This document shows, piece by piece, positions 51,551-62,118 of a DNA stretch of 64,000 nt (positions are counted from its first letter, which is position 1; every line of letters begins with the position of its first letter). This DNA is from Flavobacterium restrictum. Lineage in GTDB: Bacteria > Bacteroidota > Bacteroidia > Flavobacteriales > Flavobacteriaceae. The notes beneath the pieces were generated by a model that ran no database searches, was not told the DNA's origin, and saw only the letters and a program-made list of their open reading frames with translations. The translations under genes were made by a program, and so were the position numbers. The stretch spans positions 124,001 to 188,000 of the forward strand of contig NZ_VJZT01000001.1 in assembly GCF_007097245.1 (NCBI RefSeq). The letters run 5' to 3'.

Positions 51551-52621
51551 ATGCGTAAAATCAAGTACAAAAAGGGTAGAAAGTCCCAACCATATTCGCT
51601 AGAATATACGGGTATTCATAAAAGCAAGGATTCCGAAATGCAATTGTTTACCTATAATGATACTTTTTTTTCGGAATCGGATGATTTTGTCATTGCCAAT
51701 TTAGATAAAAAACAGGATCCTCACAAGAATTATTGGCTCAATATTCATGGACTCAATGACCTAGAATTGCTTCAGGAAATAACGACTCATTTTGAGATAG
51801 ATAATTTTTTGTTGTCGGATATCTTAAACACGACCAAAAGAACCAAAATCGAAGAGCAAGACGAAGTGTTGTTTTTTAATATCAAATCGATTTTACCAAC
51901 CGAAAATTCAGATAATATCAGCGTTGAGCAAATAAGTTTTGTTTTGAAAGAAGGTGTTTTGATTTCATTTCAAGAAAAAAGATCGGACTTTTTTACGCAC
52001 ATCCGAGAGCGAATTCGACTACATACGGGCATTGTGCGCAAAAAGAAAGTCGATTATTTGTTGTACATTTTACTCGATTCAATTATGGAGAATTTCTATG
52101 TAACATTAGAAAATGAGGAAAATAATCTGGAGGAATTGATTAATACGACCAAAAAAAGTGCCGATCCCGTTATTTTGGAACGCATAGAGAAACATCGTGA
52201 TAATTTCAATTTCTTGAAACGGTCTATCATTCCGTTGCGGGACTCGTTGTATAACATCAAAAACATCAAGTTCGACAACGTTTTTAATGCCATTGAGGAG
52301 GATAATTTTAGCTTTTTTGATCGGTTGCACCAAAAGAGTTTGGAATTATTGGAACAAATTAATTCGGATATGGGCTCATTAGAAAGTGCTTCCAATTTCT
52401 ATTTCTCGGCGCAAAGCAACAAGATGAACGAGATTATGAAAACCTTGACCATCGTTTCGGCCATTTTTATTCCAATGACTTTTATTGTAGGTGTTTATGG
52501 AATGAATTTTGATAATATGCCCGAATTGCGTTATCAAAACGGCTATTATACCGTTATAGGAATCATGGTTTTTATAGGTGTTGTCATGTTGATTTATTTC
52601 AAAAAAAGACGCTGGTTTTAA
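51551..52621 (+). CDS. corA: CorA-family magnesium/cobalt transporter
   Basis: A 356-aa inner-membrane Mg2+ channel. The large N-terminal cytoplasmic domain (about 1-290) has the CorA alpha/beta and long helix (SNFYFSAQSNKMNEIMKTLT). Two C-terminal helices (about 298-318 and 329-349) flank the selectivity-filter motif GMN in VGVYGMNFDNMPEL. The terminal KKRRWF is the basic CorA tail. Functional pentamer in relatives. The pta gene follows after 56 bp on the same strand, and the lack of a terminator between them suggests co-transcription. Confidence 0.95.
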   Translation: MRKIKYKKGRKSQPYSLEYTGIHKSKDSEMQLFTYNDTFFSESDDFVIANLDKKQDPHKNYWLNIHGLNDLELLQEITTHFEIDNFLLSDILNTTKRTKIEEQDEVLFFNIKSILPTENSDNISVEQISFVLKEGVLISFQEKRSDFFTHIRERIRLHTGIVRKKKVDYLLYILLDSIMENFYVTLENEENNLEELINTTKKSADPVILERIEKHRDNFNFLKRSIIPLRDSLYNIKNIKFDNVFNAIEEDNFSFFDRLHQKSLELLEQINSDMGSLESASNFYFSAQSNKMNEIMKTLTIVSAIFIPMTFIVGVYGMNFDNMPELRYQNGYYTVIGIMVFIGVVMLIYFKKRRWF

Positions 52622-52677
52622 TTTTTGGGTAGCACCAAAACAGTGCAAATGTTTAAATTTTTTAACGAATAAAAAGA

Positions 52678-54771
52678 ATGAATAAAGCAATATACATAGC
52701 CACAAGCGAGCACAATTGTGGCAAATCAATTATTACGTTGGGCTTGATGCAAATGTTGATTGGAAAAACTGCCAAAGTAGGGTATTTTCGCCCCATCGTA
52801 GAGGATTTTGAAGATGGAAAAGCCGACAATCATATCGAAACGGTGATTACCCATTTTGGTTTAGACATAGCCTTTGAAGATGCTTTTGCTTTTACCAAAA
52901 GCAAGTTAATCAAAAAGAAAAATAAAGGTAAAATAGGGGAGGTTCTCGATGTAATTATCGAAAAATACAAACGATTAGAGGAACGTTTTGATTTTGTTTT
53001 GGTTGAAGGAACCAGTTTTACAGGCGAGGGAACCGCTATTGAATTAGGTATTAATGTGTTGATTGCCAAAAATTTAGGAATCCCAACCTTAATTGTAGGT
53101 TCAGGAGTAAGCAAAACGTTAGATGAACTGGTAGATAGCTTGTATCTTGCCTATGATACTTTCAAAGTAAAAGAAGTAGAAGTCATTGCCGTCATTGCTA
53201 ATAAAGTGCAGAACGAGAACATCAATTTAGTCACTTTGGGATTGCAAAAAAGTTTGCCTGAATCCGTTTTAGTCAATGCTATTCCGTTGATTTCGAGTTT
53301 GAACAATCCTACAATACAAGAAATTGTAAATGAGTTGGGTGCTACCGTTTTGTTTGGTAGTGAGTATTTGAATAATCAAACAGGAAGTTACAGTATTGGT
53401 GCTATGCAATTGCCCAATTACTTGACGCATCTCAAAGAAAATGCTTTGGTTATAACACCTGGTGATCGTGCAGATATTATTTTGGGTGCTTTGCAAGCCA
53501 ATGAATCGGTTAATTATCCTTCGGTTTCGGGAATTGTGCTTACAGGGAATATATTGCCCGAGGAAAGTATTTTGAAATTGATAGAAGGACTTTCGACTGT
53601 TGTTCCCATTTTTACGGTCGAAAGAGGAACGTATCATATTGCCAATCAAATAGGTGCGATTCAATCCAAAATTTATGCTAATAATTTACAAAAAATAGAA
53701 ACCTCGATTACTACCTTCGAAAAATATGTCGATTTAGACAGACTGTCCGAGAAGCTAATTACGTTTGAAGCCGAGGGAATAACCCCAAAAATGTTTCAGT
53801 ACAATTTGGTCAAAAGAGCCAAAAAACACCGCAAACACATTGTTTTACCCGAAGGAAATGATGATCGAATTCTCATAGCTGCCTCTCGCTTATTGGCGAT
53901 GGATGTGGTTGATATTTCGATTATTGGCAACAAAAAACAAATTGAAAGTAAGGTTGTAGAACTAGGTTTGGATTTCGATTTTTCGAAAATTGCGATCATC
54001 AGCCCTATTAAATCTCCTTTTTATGATGATTATGTAAACACCTATTATGAGTTGCGAAAAGCCAAAAATGTAACCATAGGAATGGCCAAAGATTTGATGG
54101 AGGATGTGTCGTATTTTGGTACGATGATGGTCTACAAAGGACATGCTGACGGGATGGTTTCTGGGGCTTCACATACCACGCAGCACACGATTTTGCCCGC
54201 TTTGCAGTTTATAAAAACCAAGCCCAATTCCTCGGTGGTATCCTCGATTTTCTTTATGTGTTTAGAGGATCGGGTTTCGGTTTTTGGAGATTGTGCCATC
54301 AATCCTAATCCTACGGCGGAACAATTGGCAGAAATTGCTATTTCCTCCGCCGATTCTAGTTTGGCTTTTGGCATTGAACCAAAAATTGCTATGTTGTCCT
54401 ATTCATCAGGGGCATCTGGCAAAGGCGATGAGGTGGATAAAGTTCGTACTGCAACCGCTATTGTAAAACTAAAACGTCCCGATTTAAAAATTGAAGGCCC
54501 CATTCAATATGATGCTGCTGTAGACATTACGGTTGGAAAAAGTAAAATGCCCAATTCGGAAGTGGCAGGTCAAGCCAGCGTGTTGATTTTTCCAGATTTG
54601 AACACTGGAAATAATACCTACAAAGCGGTACAAAGGGAAACGGGTGCATTAGCCATTGGTCCCATGTTGCAAGGATTGAACAAACCCGTCAACGATTTGA
54701 GCCGTGGCTGTACCGTTGACGACATCATTAATACGGTGGTTATTACGGCTATTCAAGCGCAAGGATTGTAG
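52678..54771 (+). CDS. pta: Phosphate acetyltransferase, long form
   Basis: A 697-aa enzyme converting acetyl-CoA and phosphate to acetyl phosphate. Residues about 1-210 form a BioD/CobB-like P-loop domain (ATSEHNCGKSIITLGLMQM), residues about 220-330 a DRTGG domain (LVITPGDRADIILGAL), and residues about 370-697 the catalytic PTA domain with LPEGNDDRILIAASRLL, DGMVSGASHTTQHTILPAL and PDLNTGNNTYKAVQRETGA. The long form with regulatory N-terminus is as in E. coli Pta. It forms an operon with ackA (77 bp downstream), the acetate overflow/assimilation pathway. Confidence 0.96.
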   Translation: MNKAIYIATSEHNCGKSIITLGLMQMLIGKTAKVGYFRPIVEDFEDGKADNHIETVITHFGLDIAFEDAFAFTKSKLIKKKNKGKIGEVLDVIIEKYKRLEERFDFVLVEGTSFTGEGTAIELGINVLIAKNLGIPTLIVGSGVSKTLDELVDSLYLAYDTFKVKEVEVIAVIANKVQNENINLVTLGLQKSLPESVLVNAIPLISSLNNPTIQEIVNELGATVLFGSEYLNNQTGSYSIGAMQLPNYLTHLKENALVITPGDRADIILGALQANESVNYPSVSGIVLTGNILPEESILKLIEGLSTVVPIFTVERGTYHIANQIGAIQSKIYANNLQKIETSITTFEKYVDLDRLSEKLITFEAEGITPKMFQYNLVKRAKKHRKHIVLPEGNDDRILIAASRLLAMDVVDISIIGNKKQIESKVVELGLDFDFSKIAIISPIKSPFYDDYVNTYYELRKAKNVTIGMAKDLMEDVSYFGTMMVYKGHADGMVSGASHTTQHTILPALQFIKTKPNSSVVSSIFFMCLEDRVSVFGDCAINPNPTAEQLAEIAISSADSSLAFGIEPKIAMLSYSSGASGKGDEVDKVRTATAIVKLKRPDLKIEGPIQYDAAVDITVGKSKMPNSEVAGQASVLIFPDLNTGNNTYKAVQRETGALAIGPMLQGLNKPVNDLSRGCTVDDIINTVVITAIQAQGL

Positions 54772-54848
54772 AAAAGGGCGATTAAAAACAAATACAACTA
54801 CGACTTTTGCTTTTGTAGCAAAAAAGTAAATAAACATTATAATCAAGC

Positions 54849-56045
54849 ATGAAAATAGTAATTATCAATTCAGGGAGTTCGTCTATAAAATACCAATTAA
54901 TCAATATGCCTACCAACGAAGTCATTTGTAGCGGAATGATTGACCGCATTGGATTAGAAACGTCCAATTTAAGTTATGTAACCCATGCTGTAAAAATAGA
55001 AGAAGTCTTGCCTATTCCCAATCACAAAGTGGGATTAGAGAAAATTGCGCAGTTGCTCATGAGTGATGAAGTAGGGGTTATTAAATCGACATCGGAGGTT
55101 ATTGCTGTGGGACATCGCGTGGTGCATGGCGGTAGCACGTTTTCGAATACGGTTAGGATTGACAGTGATGTGAAAGCCAAAATTCAGCAACTTTGTGACC
55201 TTGCTCCTTTGCACAATCCAGCTCATTTAGAGGGAATACTGGTTGCCGAATCCATTTTTGCGGAAGCGGAACAAGTAGCCGTTTTTGACACCGCTTTTCA
55301 TCAAACCATACCTGCCGTTGCTTATAAATATGCCATTCCCAATGCTTTATTGACCGAAAATAAAATCCGAGCTTATGGTTTTCACGGAACTTCACATAAA
55401 TACGTTTCGGAGAAATCGATAGCATACTTGAAATCAGTTGGTAAACCGTACGGCAATTGCATCACGATACATTTAGGTAATGGTTGTAGTATTACGGCTG
55501 TAAAAGACGGAAAAAGTGTGGATCATTCTATGGGATTTAGTCCCAGTAATGGTTTAATTATGGGCACTCGAAGTGGCGATGTGGATCAATCGGTGTTGTT
55601 TTATTTAGTCAATTCGTTAGGATATACACTGGATGAAGTCAATACGCTATTGCAAAAACAAAGCGGTATGCTCGGACTTACGGGATACAGTGATTTGAGA
55701 GATATTGAAGCCCAAGCCGAAGTCGGAAATACGGAATGTCAATTAGCGCTAGCGATGAATGCGTACCGAATCAAAAAATATATTGGATCCTATACGGCTG
55801 TTTTGAATGGTCTTGATGCCATTATTTTTACCGCTGGAATTGGCGAAAATTCCTCAAACATCAGGAAATTAGTTTGCACGGATATGGATTATTTTGGGAT
55901 TGATTTAGACCAAAATAAAAATGAAGTTCGTTCCAAAGAAATTCGGGAAATTAATAGGGGTGATGCCAAAGTAAAAATTCTTGTAATTCCAACCAACGAG
56001 GAATTAGAAATTGCCAATCAAGTCTATGAATTGTTACTGCGTTAA
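54849..56045 (+). CDS. ackA: Acetate kinase
   Basis: It converts acetyl phosphate and ADP to acetate and ATP in the cytoplasm, in sequence with Pta. It is 398 aa. Motifs: INSGSSSIKYQLINM (first phosphate loop), VGHRVVHGGSTFS, AVFDTAFHQTIPAVAYKYAI with the catalytic Asp, YGFHGTSHKYVSEK with catalytic His, HLGNGCSITAV (adenosine domain) and FTAGIGENSSNIR with the catalytic Glu region. A terminator follows. Confidence 0.97.
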   Translation: MKIVIINSGSSSIKYQLINMPTNEVICSGMIDRIGLETSNLSYVTHAVKIEEVLPIPNHKVGLEKIAQLLMSDEVGVIKSTSEVIAVGHRVVHGGSTFSNTVRIDSDVKAKIQQLCDLAPLHNPAHLEGILVAESIFAEAEQVAVFDTAFHQTIPAVAYKYAIPNALLTENKIRAYGFHGTSHKYVSEKSIAYLKSVGKPYGNCITIHLGNGCSITAVKDGKSVDHSMGFSPSNGLIMGTRSGDVDQSVLFYLVNSLGYTLDEVNTLLQKQSGMLGLTGYSDLRDIEAQAEVGNTECQLALAMNAYRIKKYIGSYTAVLNGLDAIIFTAGIGENSSNIRKLVCTDMDYFGIDLDQNKNEVRSKEIREINRGDAKVKILVIPTNEELEIANQVYELLLR

Positions 56046-56071
56046 AAAACGGAATAGTATGTAGAAAAGAA

Positions 56072-56097
56072 AGTCACTATTGAGGTGGCTTTTTTTA
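56072..56097 (+). terminator. Terminator of corA-pta-ackA
   Basis: Short stem AGTCAC (56072-56077) / GTGGCT (56085-56090) with one G-T pair, followed by seven T. Confidence 0.75.
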
Positions 56098-56121
56098 TGC
56101 ATTATATTCAATAATTGTAGT

Positions 56122-56129
56122 TATATTTG
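56122..56129 (+). promoter_or_regulatory. -7 element of the PUL regulator gene
   Basis: TATATTTG is an exact -7 match 18 bp before the GTG start at 56148. It includes the in-frame TTG at 56127, which argues against that codon as a start. Confidence 0.55.
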
Positions 56130-56147
56130 GCTATAAATCTATTTATT

Positions 56148-58892
56148 GTGACGCTACAACAACTTCGTTTTTTCGTTTTACTTTTTATATCACTTCCCGT
56201 TTTTTCGCAGGAATTGCTTCCTTTTGTCGAAAATTACAACAAGTCCAATTACCAAGGCGACAATCAAATTTGGAATGTGGCTCAAGGAAATGACAAAGCC
56301 ATGTATTTTGCCAATAATTATTACTTTTTGCGTTACGATGGTGTAAAATGGGAAAAATACAGCTTGCCCAACAAAACAATTATTCGATCCGTGATGGCTG
56401 ATGGCAACCTAATTTATTCCGGATCTTACAAAGAGTTTGGGTATTGGTTTAGAAAGGAAGGGAAGATGCATTATGTTTCTTTATCGAATAAAAATAAAGT
56501 TTTTGAGGATAAAGACAATGAGGAAATATGGAAAATTTTTAAGTTCAAAAAAAGTATTTTTTTCCAATCTTTTAATCAAATTTTTGAGTTTGATGGTCAA
56601 AAAATTACGACCACCAAGTTCCCCTTTTTAATTTCATATTGCTTTCCTGTTGCAGATCATTTGTATGTAGCATCGGTCGAAAAAGGAGTATATGAATTAA
56701 CGAATCACAAAGTCGTACCAGTAGTTGGGTTATCACTTTTAGAAAAAAATGTAATTCATTCTATTCAAAAATTTCAGGACAAAACCTATTTTTTTACCAG
56801 AGAAAATGGCGTTTTTGTGTTACAAAACAAAATTTTGAAACCCTGGAATGCACCCTTGAATACCATTTTAAAAACGGCGAATATCAATGTCACTCTTTTT
56901 ACCAAAAACGAAAAATTAGTCATAGGAACTGCCAATAAAGGACTTTATATTTATGATTTAAAAACCAATACCTACCAAAACATTAATAGAAATAATGTGT
57001 TAATGAACAACTCTGTTTTGAGTATTGGCTTGGACAAAGAGAATGATTTGTGGTTGGGCTTGGACAACGGAATTGCCCACATAGAAGTCAATTCGCCCAT
57101 TGCATTATTTTATGACAGTTCAGGCGATTTGGGCTCCGTATATTCTGTGGCTACTACTGCCAACGGGTATTTGATGGCTTCTAACCATGGAATTTTTAAA
57201 TATGAAGCCAAAAAATTATCGTTATTGCCCAATGCGCAAGGGCAAGCTTGGAACATTAGTAAAATCAAAAACACTTTTTTGATAGGACATAACGAAGGTA
57301 CTTTTACCTATCAAAATGGGGTGTTGACAAAATTGAATTCGGTTAGTGGCGGTTGGAATTTGAATAAAAGTAGTATTAATTCTGTTTATTTTCAGGCTAA
57401 TTACAATGGTGTTTTTATGTATAATGATGAGTCAAATTTAGAAAAAATTACGCTCATCAATAATTTGCAAAAACCAATTAAATATGTTGCCCAAAACACC
57501 AAAAATGAGATTTGGGCAGCCGATAATTACCGTGGGCTATATCGAGTGGTATTGAATGATCAAAATCAAACGCTCCAAGTGACCAATATTACGCAACAAG
57601 GCAAAATCACCAATGATTTTGGGGTCAAAATATTTGGGTTTAGAAATGAAATCCTTTTTTTAATTCATGGTTCTTGGTACACCTATAATTCGCTAACCAA
57701 TCAATTGGAAAAAAATGCCCTTTTTAATACCAATTTCAAAAATGTTTCCGATATAGTAGCCATAGATGCTGCTAATTTTATGGTCTTGCAACAAGGACTT
57801 TTGTATCATGTAGCTGCAACAGATCAAACCTTTACACGAACACTTATTCAAGAGAAATATTACAAAGGAAAAATTATAAACGATAATTTAAGGGTTTTTA
57901 AAAACGACAATACGTACCTTTTAAATTTAGACGATGGCTTTATTTCGCTTCCATTGCATTACGCAAAAATCCCAAAAACAAACTTAAAAATAGAATTATA
58001 TAATGAAGGTAAATTGGTGCCTAATAATTCAAAAATTAGATTCAATACCGAGTTAACTATTAATGTAATTACAGGTATTTATGGTGCAACAAGTCCTAAT
58101 TTGACGTATAAAATAAATGGTTCTAAAGACTTTTTACCCATTATTAATGGTTTATTGGTTCTCAATACGCTCACTAGCGGTACCTATGCAGTAACGATTT
58201 ACGACCACGATGGTTTGCATTATAATACGGTTGCCAATTTTCAGTTTACGGTAGCAAATCCTTGGTATTTTTCGTTTTGGATGATTTTACTGTATTTAGT
58301 GCTCATAGGATGCATCTTGTATTTGTATTATAAATGGAATAAGATGCGCTACATTCAAAAATTAGAATTGCGGGAAGAAGAGCTAAAACACCAAAAGAAA
58401 ATATTAGAAATAGAATTAAAAACCGAGAATGATTTGAATACCAAACAATATGAAAAACATATTCTGGAGCTAGAATTGCAAACAAAATCCTCTGAAATTA
58501 CGGGTAAATCACTTTCAATTGCGAAACAAAGCGAAATGATAGAGAATATCAACAGTATTCTAGACTCTGAATCGGATTTTAACAAACTGAAAAGTGAAAT
58601 CAAGAAAGCCATAAAAATCAATGCGGTTAACAAACACGAATGGGAAACTTTTGAAACCAACTTGAGCCAAATCAACAATGAGTTTACGGTAAACTTGACC
58701 AAAAAATACCCTAATTTAACCCCAAAGGACATCAAGCTCTGTATTTATTTGAAAATGAATCTTTCGTCAAAAGAAATTGCTCCTATGATGAACATCTCCT
58801 TTCGCGGTGTAGAACTCCATCGGTACCGTCTTCGCAAGAAATTAAACCTCACTCAAGAAGAAAATTTGTCTAAATTTTTAGTATCGGTATAA
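56148..58892 (+). CDS. Membrane-bound propeller / Y_Y_Y / LuxR-type HTH regulator of the glycan locus
   Basis: A 914-aa protein, started at GTG 56148 so that the signal peptide (TLQQLRFFVLLFISLPVFSQ) is at the N-terminus. A long periplasmic region (about 20-630) of two-component-regulator propeller repeats (IWNVAQGNDKAMYFANNYY, NDLWLGLDNGIAHIEV, EIWAADNYRGLYRVV) leads to a triple-Tyr (Y_Y_Y) domain (about 640-705), then one membrane helix (YFSFWMILLYLVLIGCILYL), a coiled coil, and a LuxR-like HTH (LTPKDIKLCIYLKMNLSSKE, then IAPMMNISFRGVELHRYRLR). There is no kinase domain, so it should bind DNA directly at the membrane. It precedes a SusC/SusD pair on the same strand and probably controls it. 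Confidence 0.88.
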   Translation: MTLQQLRFFVLLFISLPVFSQELLPFVENYNKSNYQGDNQIWNVAQGNDKAMYFANNYYFLRYDGVKWEKYSLPNKTIIRSVMADGNLIYSGSYKEFGYWFRKEGKMHYVSLSNKNKVFEDKDNEEIWKIFKFKKSIFFQSFNQIFEFDGQKITTTKFPFLISYCFPVADHLYVASVEKGVYELTNHKVVPVVGLSLLEKNVIHSIQKFQDKTYFFTRENGVFVLQNKILKPWNAPLNTILKTANINVTLFTKNEKLVIGTANKGLYIYDLKTNTYQNINRNNVLMNNSVLSIGLDKENDLWLGLDNGIAHIEVNSPIALFYDSSGDLGSVYSVATTANGYLMASNHGIFKYEAKKLSLLPNAQGQAWNISKIKNTFLIGHNEGTFTYQNGVLTKLNSVSGGWNLNKSSINSVYFQANYNGVFMYNDESNLEKITLINNLQKPIKYVAQNTKNEIWAADNYRGLYRVVLNDQNQTLQVTNITQQGKITNDFGVKIFGFRNEILFLIHGSWYTYNSLTNQLEKNALFNTNFKNVSDIVAIDAANFMVLQQGLLYHVAATDQTFTRTLIQEKYYKGKIINDNLRVFKNDNTYLLNLDDGFISLPLHYAKIPKTNLKIELYNEGKLVPNNSKIRFNTELTINVITGIYGATSPNLTYKINGSKDFLPIINGLLVLNTLTSGTYAVTIYDHDGLHYNTVANFQFTVANPWYFSFWMILLYLVLIGCILYLYYKWNKMRYIQKLELREEELKHQKKILEIELKTENDLNTKQYEKHILELELQTKSSEITGKSLSIAKQSEMIENINSILDSESDFNKLKSEIKKAIKINAVNKHEWETFETNLSQINNEFTVNLTKKYPNLTPKDIKLCIYLKMNLSSKEIAPMMNISFRGVELHRYRLRKKLNLTQEENLSKFLVSV

Positions 58893-59132
58893 ATAAGTCT
58901 GTTTTATTTTAAAAAATGTATTTTTAATGCTAATTTTTTGCGGTATTACAATACATCATTACTACATCATATCGATGTAGTCTACTTTCTCATAGCCTTT
59001 TATTTGGTTTACAATCATTGGTTTTTAGGGATCATTTTGGTTTTTGATGTACTCGTGTAGTGCTCACAAAGAGCTACTATAACGTTGTAATAGGCTACTT
59101 TAGCATCACTAACTTAATTGAATTTAAACCCT
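58893..59132. other. Spacer before susC with an inverted repeat
   Basis: A 240-bp AT-rich spacer without a gene or a clear terminator. It holds the CTACATC/GATGTAG palindrome and a 7-of-8 -7-like TCATTTTG near 59032. Confidence 0.5.
58962..58980. promoter_or_regulatory. CTACATC-N5-GATGTAG inverted repeat
   Basis: Perfect 7-bp arms (58962-58968 and 58974-58980) around ATATC, 153 bp before the susC ATG. It is a candidate operator for the upstream HTH regulator, or part of the regulator gene's terminator; no T run follows. Confidence 0.4.
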
Positions 59133-62114
59133 ATGAGAAATTTAATATTTTGCTTACTAGCCCTCATTGTATTACCAGCCTACATGTCTGGTCAAGTGAT
59201 TAAAGGAAAAGTAGTCGATAACAAAGGAATTGGTATACCAGGAGCTTTTGTAGTAGCTACTATTTCAAAAACAACTTCCGATACGGATTTAGATGGAAAC
59301 TTTTCTATCACTGCCAAAGAAGGAGAAGTCCTAAAAATTAGTATGGTAGGTTTTGATGCAGTGTCTATAAAAGCAACTGGACAAGAAATGACCATATTAC
59401 TAAAGGAATCCAAGGATACGGATTTGAAAGAAGTTGTCGTTATAGGCTACGGAACTCGAAAAAAATCCGATAATACTGGCGCAATAGCCCAACTTTCGAC
59501 TACTGATATTACCAAAACAAAAGTGCTAAACGCGACTCAAGCCATTCAAGGTAAAGCGGCTGGAGTTCAAGTTATAGGAACCGATGTTCCTGGTAGTTCG
59601 CCTTCATTGATTATTAGGGGGATTGGTACCTTTGGTGCGGACAGAACCCCATTGTATGTAGTTGATGGAATTCCTACCAAAAATATTAGTAACATTAACT
59701 CGAATGACATTGCTTCATTTGATGTCTTAAAGGATGCATCTTCACTTGCAATTTACGGAAATCAAGCAGCTAATGGTGTAGTTATCATTACAACCAAGAA
59801 AGGAAAAGGAGACAAAGCTACTACTGAATATGATGGTTTTTATGGCATAAGAACACCATTGCGAAAAGTAAAAATGGCTAGTGCCAATCAATTTGCTAAT
59901 TACACCAACACGGCAGAACAAAATTCTCGTTTTGCTGATAATCAAGCCTACAATACCAATTGGTTTGACGAAATTACAAGTTTGGGAACGTATTCCTCTA
60001 ATAATTTGTCATTATCTGGTGCAGCAGACAAAATTAATTATTTGTTTAGTATGAATTATTACGACGAAAAAGGGGTTTTGGATGGCTTGGATTTTAGCCG
60101 ATTTACCTTTAGAAATAATAATGATTATAAAATTTCGGATAAATTTAAGGTTACTCAAAATATAAGTGTATCGTTTTCAAAATCGACTCCAAAACCCTTA
60201 TCGGCTTTTACAAATGCGTACAAGCAATCACCATTAGTACCCGTACAATATGAAAATGGACGTTGGGGTGCCCCAATTGTGGGTGATGATGGTCAAGCGG
60301 GAACTACTGGAGCCGTTTTTAATAATGTTGGAAATCCAGTAGCCCAATTAAACTATTTTACCGAAGAACAAAAAAGTTTGTTACTACAAGGTTCATTGGC
60401 AGCCGAATATAAAATTTTCAAACAATTAAAAGCAACTTCACGCGTGGGAATTGAATACAATAATTGGAAAAAATTCTCCTACACACCCAACCGGGAGTTG
60501 TGGTTGGCGGCCGATCCTACTAGAGATATTACTAAATATTCAGCATTAGAGCCTATCAATGAATTAGTTACCGCTAGAAGTGATTATTTCAACTGGAATT
60601 TTGATAACTTTTTGACTTTTAATCAAAAATTTGCAGAGAAACATGATTTAGAAGTTACTGTAGGGATGACGGCTCAAGAAACGGGCAGTAGAGAAGAATT
60701 AGAAGTACAAGGAAGAAATGTTCCCGAAAATTCAAATTATTGGAGTTTAAATTTATCGACTTCCTTGGCAAACAATGTAGTTACCAATCATTTTAGAGGA
60801 AACAGCAAATCACTTATTGGCTATTTTGGTCGTTTTCAATACAGTTATCTCGAAAAATATTTGTTAACAGGAACACTACGACGTGATGGCTCTTCTCAAT
60901 TTGGAGCCGATTATAAATGGGGTAATTTTCCATCATTCGGTTTGGGTTGGGTGGCTTCAAAAGAAGATTTCTTGAAAGAAAGTACCACTATCAACTTCCT
61001 GAAAGTTCGAGGCGGTTGGGGACGATTAGGCAATCAAAATGTTCCTATCAACCAACAAACCTTTAGTTCAGGAGCGGGTCTTGGATACGAGCTAGGAGGA
61101 ACGCTGTATACAGGAACGTCCATAGGTACTTTTATTGATCCAAGTTTGGGCTGGGAAATCACCGAAGAAACTTCGGCAGGTTTTGATTTTAAAGCTTTCA
61201 ATAGTCAATTATCAGGATCATTTGATTGGTATAATAAAACCACAACCAATGTCATTTTAAGCGTAACACCACCAATCACCGTGGGTACAGGAGCTACTCC
61301 AGCTCATGCAGGCGAAATTACAAACAAGGGTTTCGAAATTGCTTTGCGCTGGGATAATGTAGTTAATGATAATTTTAAATACTGGTTGGGAGGAAATTAT
61401 TCGAACAATAAAAACGAAGTTTCAAACATCTATAATCCATTGGCAATTAAGCAACAAGGCGGCTCAATTGATAATGGGCAGTATACAAAACAGTTAGAAG
61501 TAGGACAACCTATTGGTAGTTTTTATTTGTGGGAAGTTGCCGGTAAAGACGTCAATGGGAACTTTACTTATTATGACAAAGAGGGTGGAATTACCGCAAC
61601 ACCAACCGAATTGGATCGAAAGTTTTTTGGTTCCTCATTACCAACCTATTATTACGGGATAAATCTGGGTGTTGAATTTCATAAATTCGATTTCTCCGTA
61701 GATGGCTATGGTGTAGGTGGTAACAAGGTTTACAATGGTAAAAAAGCACAACGTTTTGGTGGCGAGAACATCGAAGCATCAGTCGCCACTGATTTTTGGA
61801 CTTCATCTAATACCAATTCGCCAAATCCAGCTCCGTTTAATGCCGTTCCATTGGCATCAACATATTATCTGGAGTCTGGCGCTTTCTTTAGAATCAACAA
61901 CATTACACTAGGTTATACGTTGCCCAAGTTTTCGAATACTATAAACGGCATCAGAGTCTATGCCAGTGCTATTAACCCATTTATTTCGCAAAAATTCACA
62001 GGATATTCACCAGAATTAAATAATGATGGGAATCCATTGGGCACGCAAGGAATCGAGCTAAATGCATATCCTACTTTGAGTTCATTTATTATTGGTGCTA
62101 ACGTTAAATTTTAA
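59133..62114 (+). CDS. SusC/RagA-family TonB-linked outer-membrane transporter
   Basis: A 993-aa outer-membrane beta-barrel importer. Signal peptide MRNLIFCLLALIVLPAYMSG, then a carboxypeptidase-regulatory-like domain (IKGKVVDNKGIGIPGAFV, about 24-100), the SusC TonB-box region DLKEVVVIGYGTRKKSDNTG, the plug (VVDGIPTKNISNINSNDIAS with FDVLKDASSLAIYG) and a barrel that ends in FIIGANVKF, with terminal Phe as usual for outer-membrane proteins. It forms a lidded pair with the SusD lipoprotein just downstream, which starts 4 bp after its stop. An in-frame TTG at 59118 is less likely than the ATG. Confidence 0.96.
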   Translation: MRNLIFCLLALIVLPAYMSGQVIKGKVVDNKGIGIPGAFVVATISKTTSDTDLDGNFSITAKEGEVLKISMVGFDAVSIKATGQEMTILLKESKDTDLKEVVVIGYGTRKKSDNTGAIAQLSTTDITKTKVLNATQAIQGKAAGVQVIGTDVPGSSPSLIIRGIGTFGADRTPLYVVDGIPTKNISNINSNDIASFDVLKDASSLAIYGNQAANGVVIITTKKGKGDKATTEYDGFYGIRTPLRKVKMASANQFANYTNTAEQNSRFADNQAYNTNWFDEITSLGTYSSNNLSLSGAADKINYLFSMNYYDEKGVLDGLDFSRFTFRNNNDYKISDKFKVTQNISVSFSKSTPKPLSAFTNAYKQSPLVPVQYENGRWGAPIVGDDGQAGTTGAVFNNVGNPVAQLNYFTEEQKSLLLQGSLAAEYKIFKQLKATSRVGIEYNNWKKFSYTPNRELWLAADPTRDITKYSALEPINELVTARSDYFNWNFDNFLTFNQKFAEKHDLEVTVGMTAQETGSREELEVQGRNVPENSNYWSLNLSTSLANNVVTNHFRGNSKSLIGYFGRFQYSYLEKYLLTGTLRRDGSSQFGADYKWGNFPSFGLGWVASKEDFLKESTTINFLKVRGGWGRLGNQNVPINQQTFSSGAGLGYELGGTLYTGTSIGTFIDPSLGWEITEETSAGFDFKAFNSQLSGSFDWYNKTTTNVILSVTPPITVGTGATPAHAGEITNKGFEIALRWDNVVNDNFKYWLGGNYSNNKNEVSNIYNPLAIKQQGGSIDNGQYTKQLEVGQPIGSFYLWEVAGKDVNGNFTYYDKEGGITATPTELDRKFFGSSLPTYYYGINLGVEFHKFDFSVDGYGVGGNKVYNGKKAQRFGGENIEASVATDFWTSSNTNSPNPAPFNAVPLASTYYLESGAFFRINNITLGYTLPKFSNTINGIRVYASAINPFISQKFTGYSPELNNDGNPLGTQGIELNAYPTLSSFIIGANVKF

Positions 62115-62118
62115 AATC

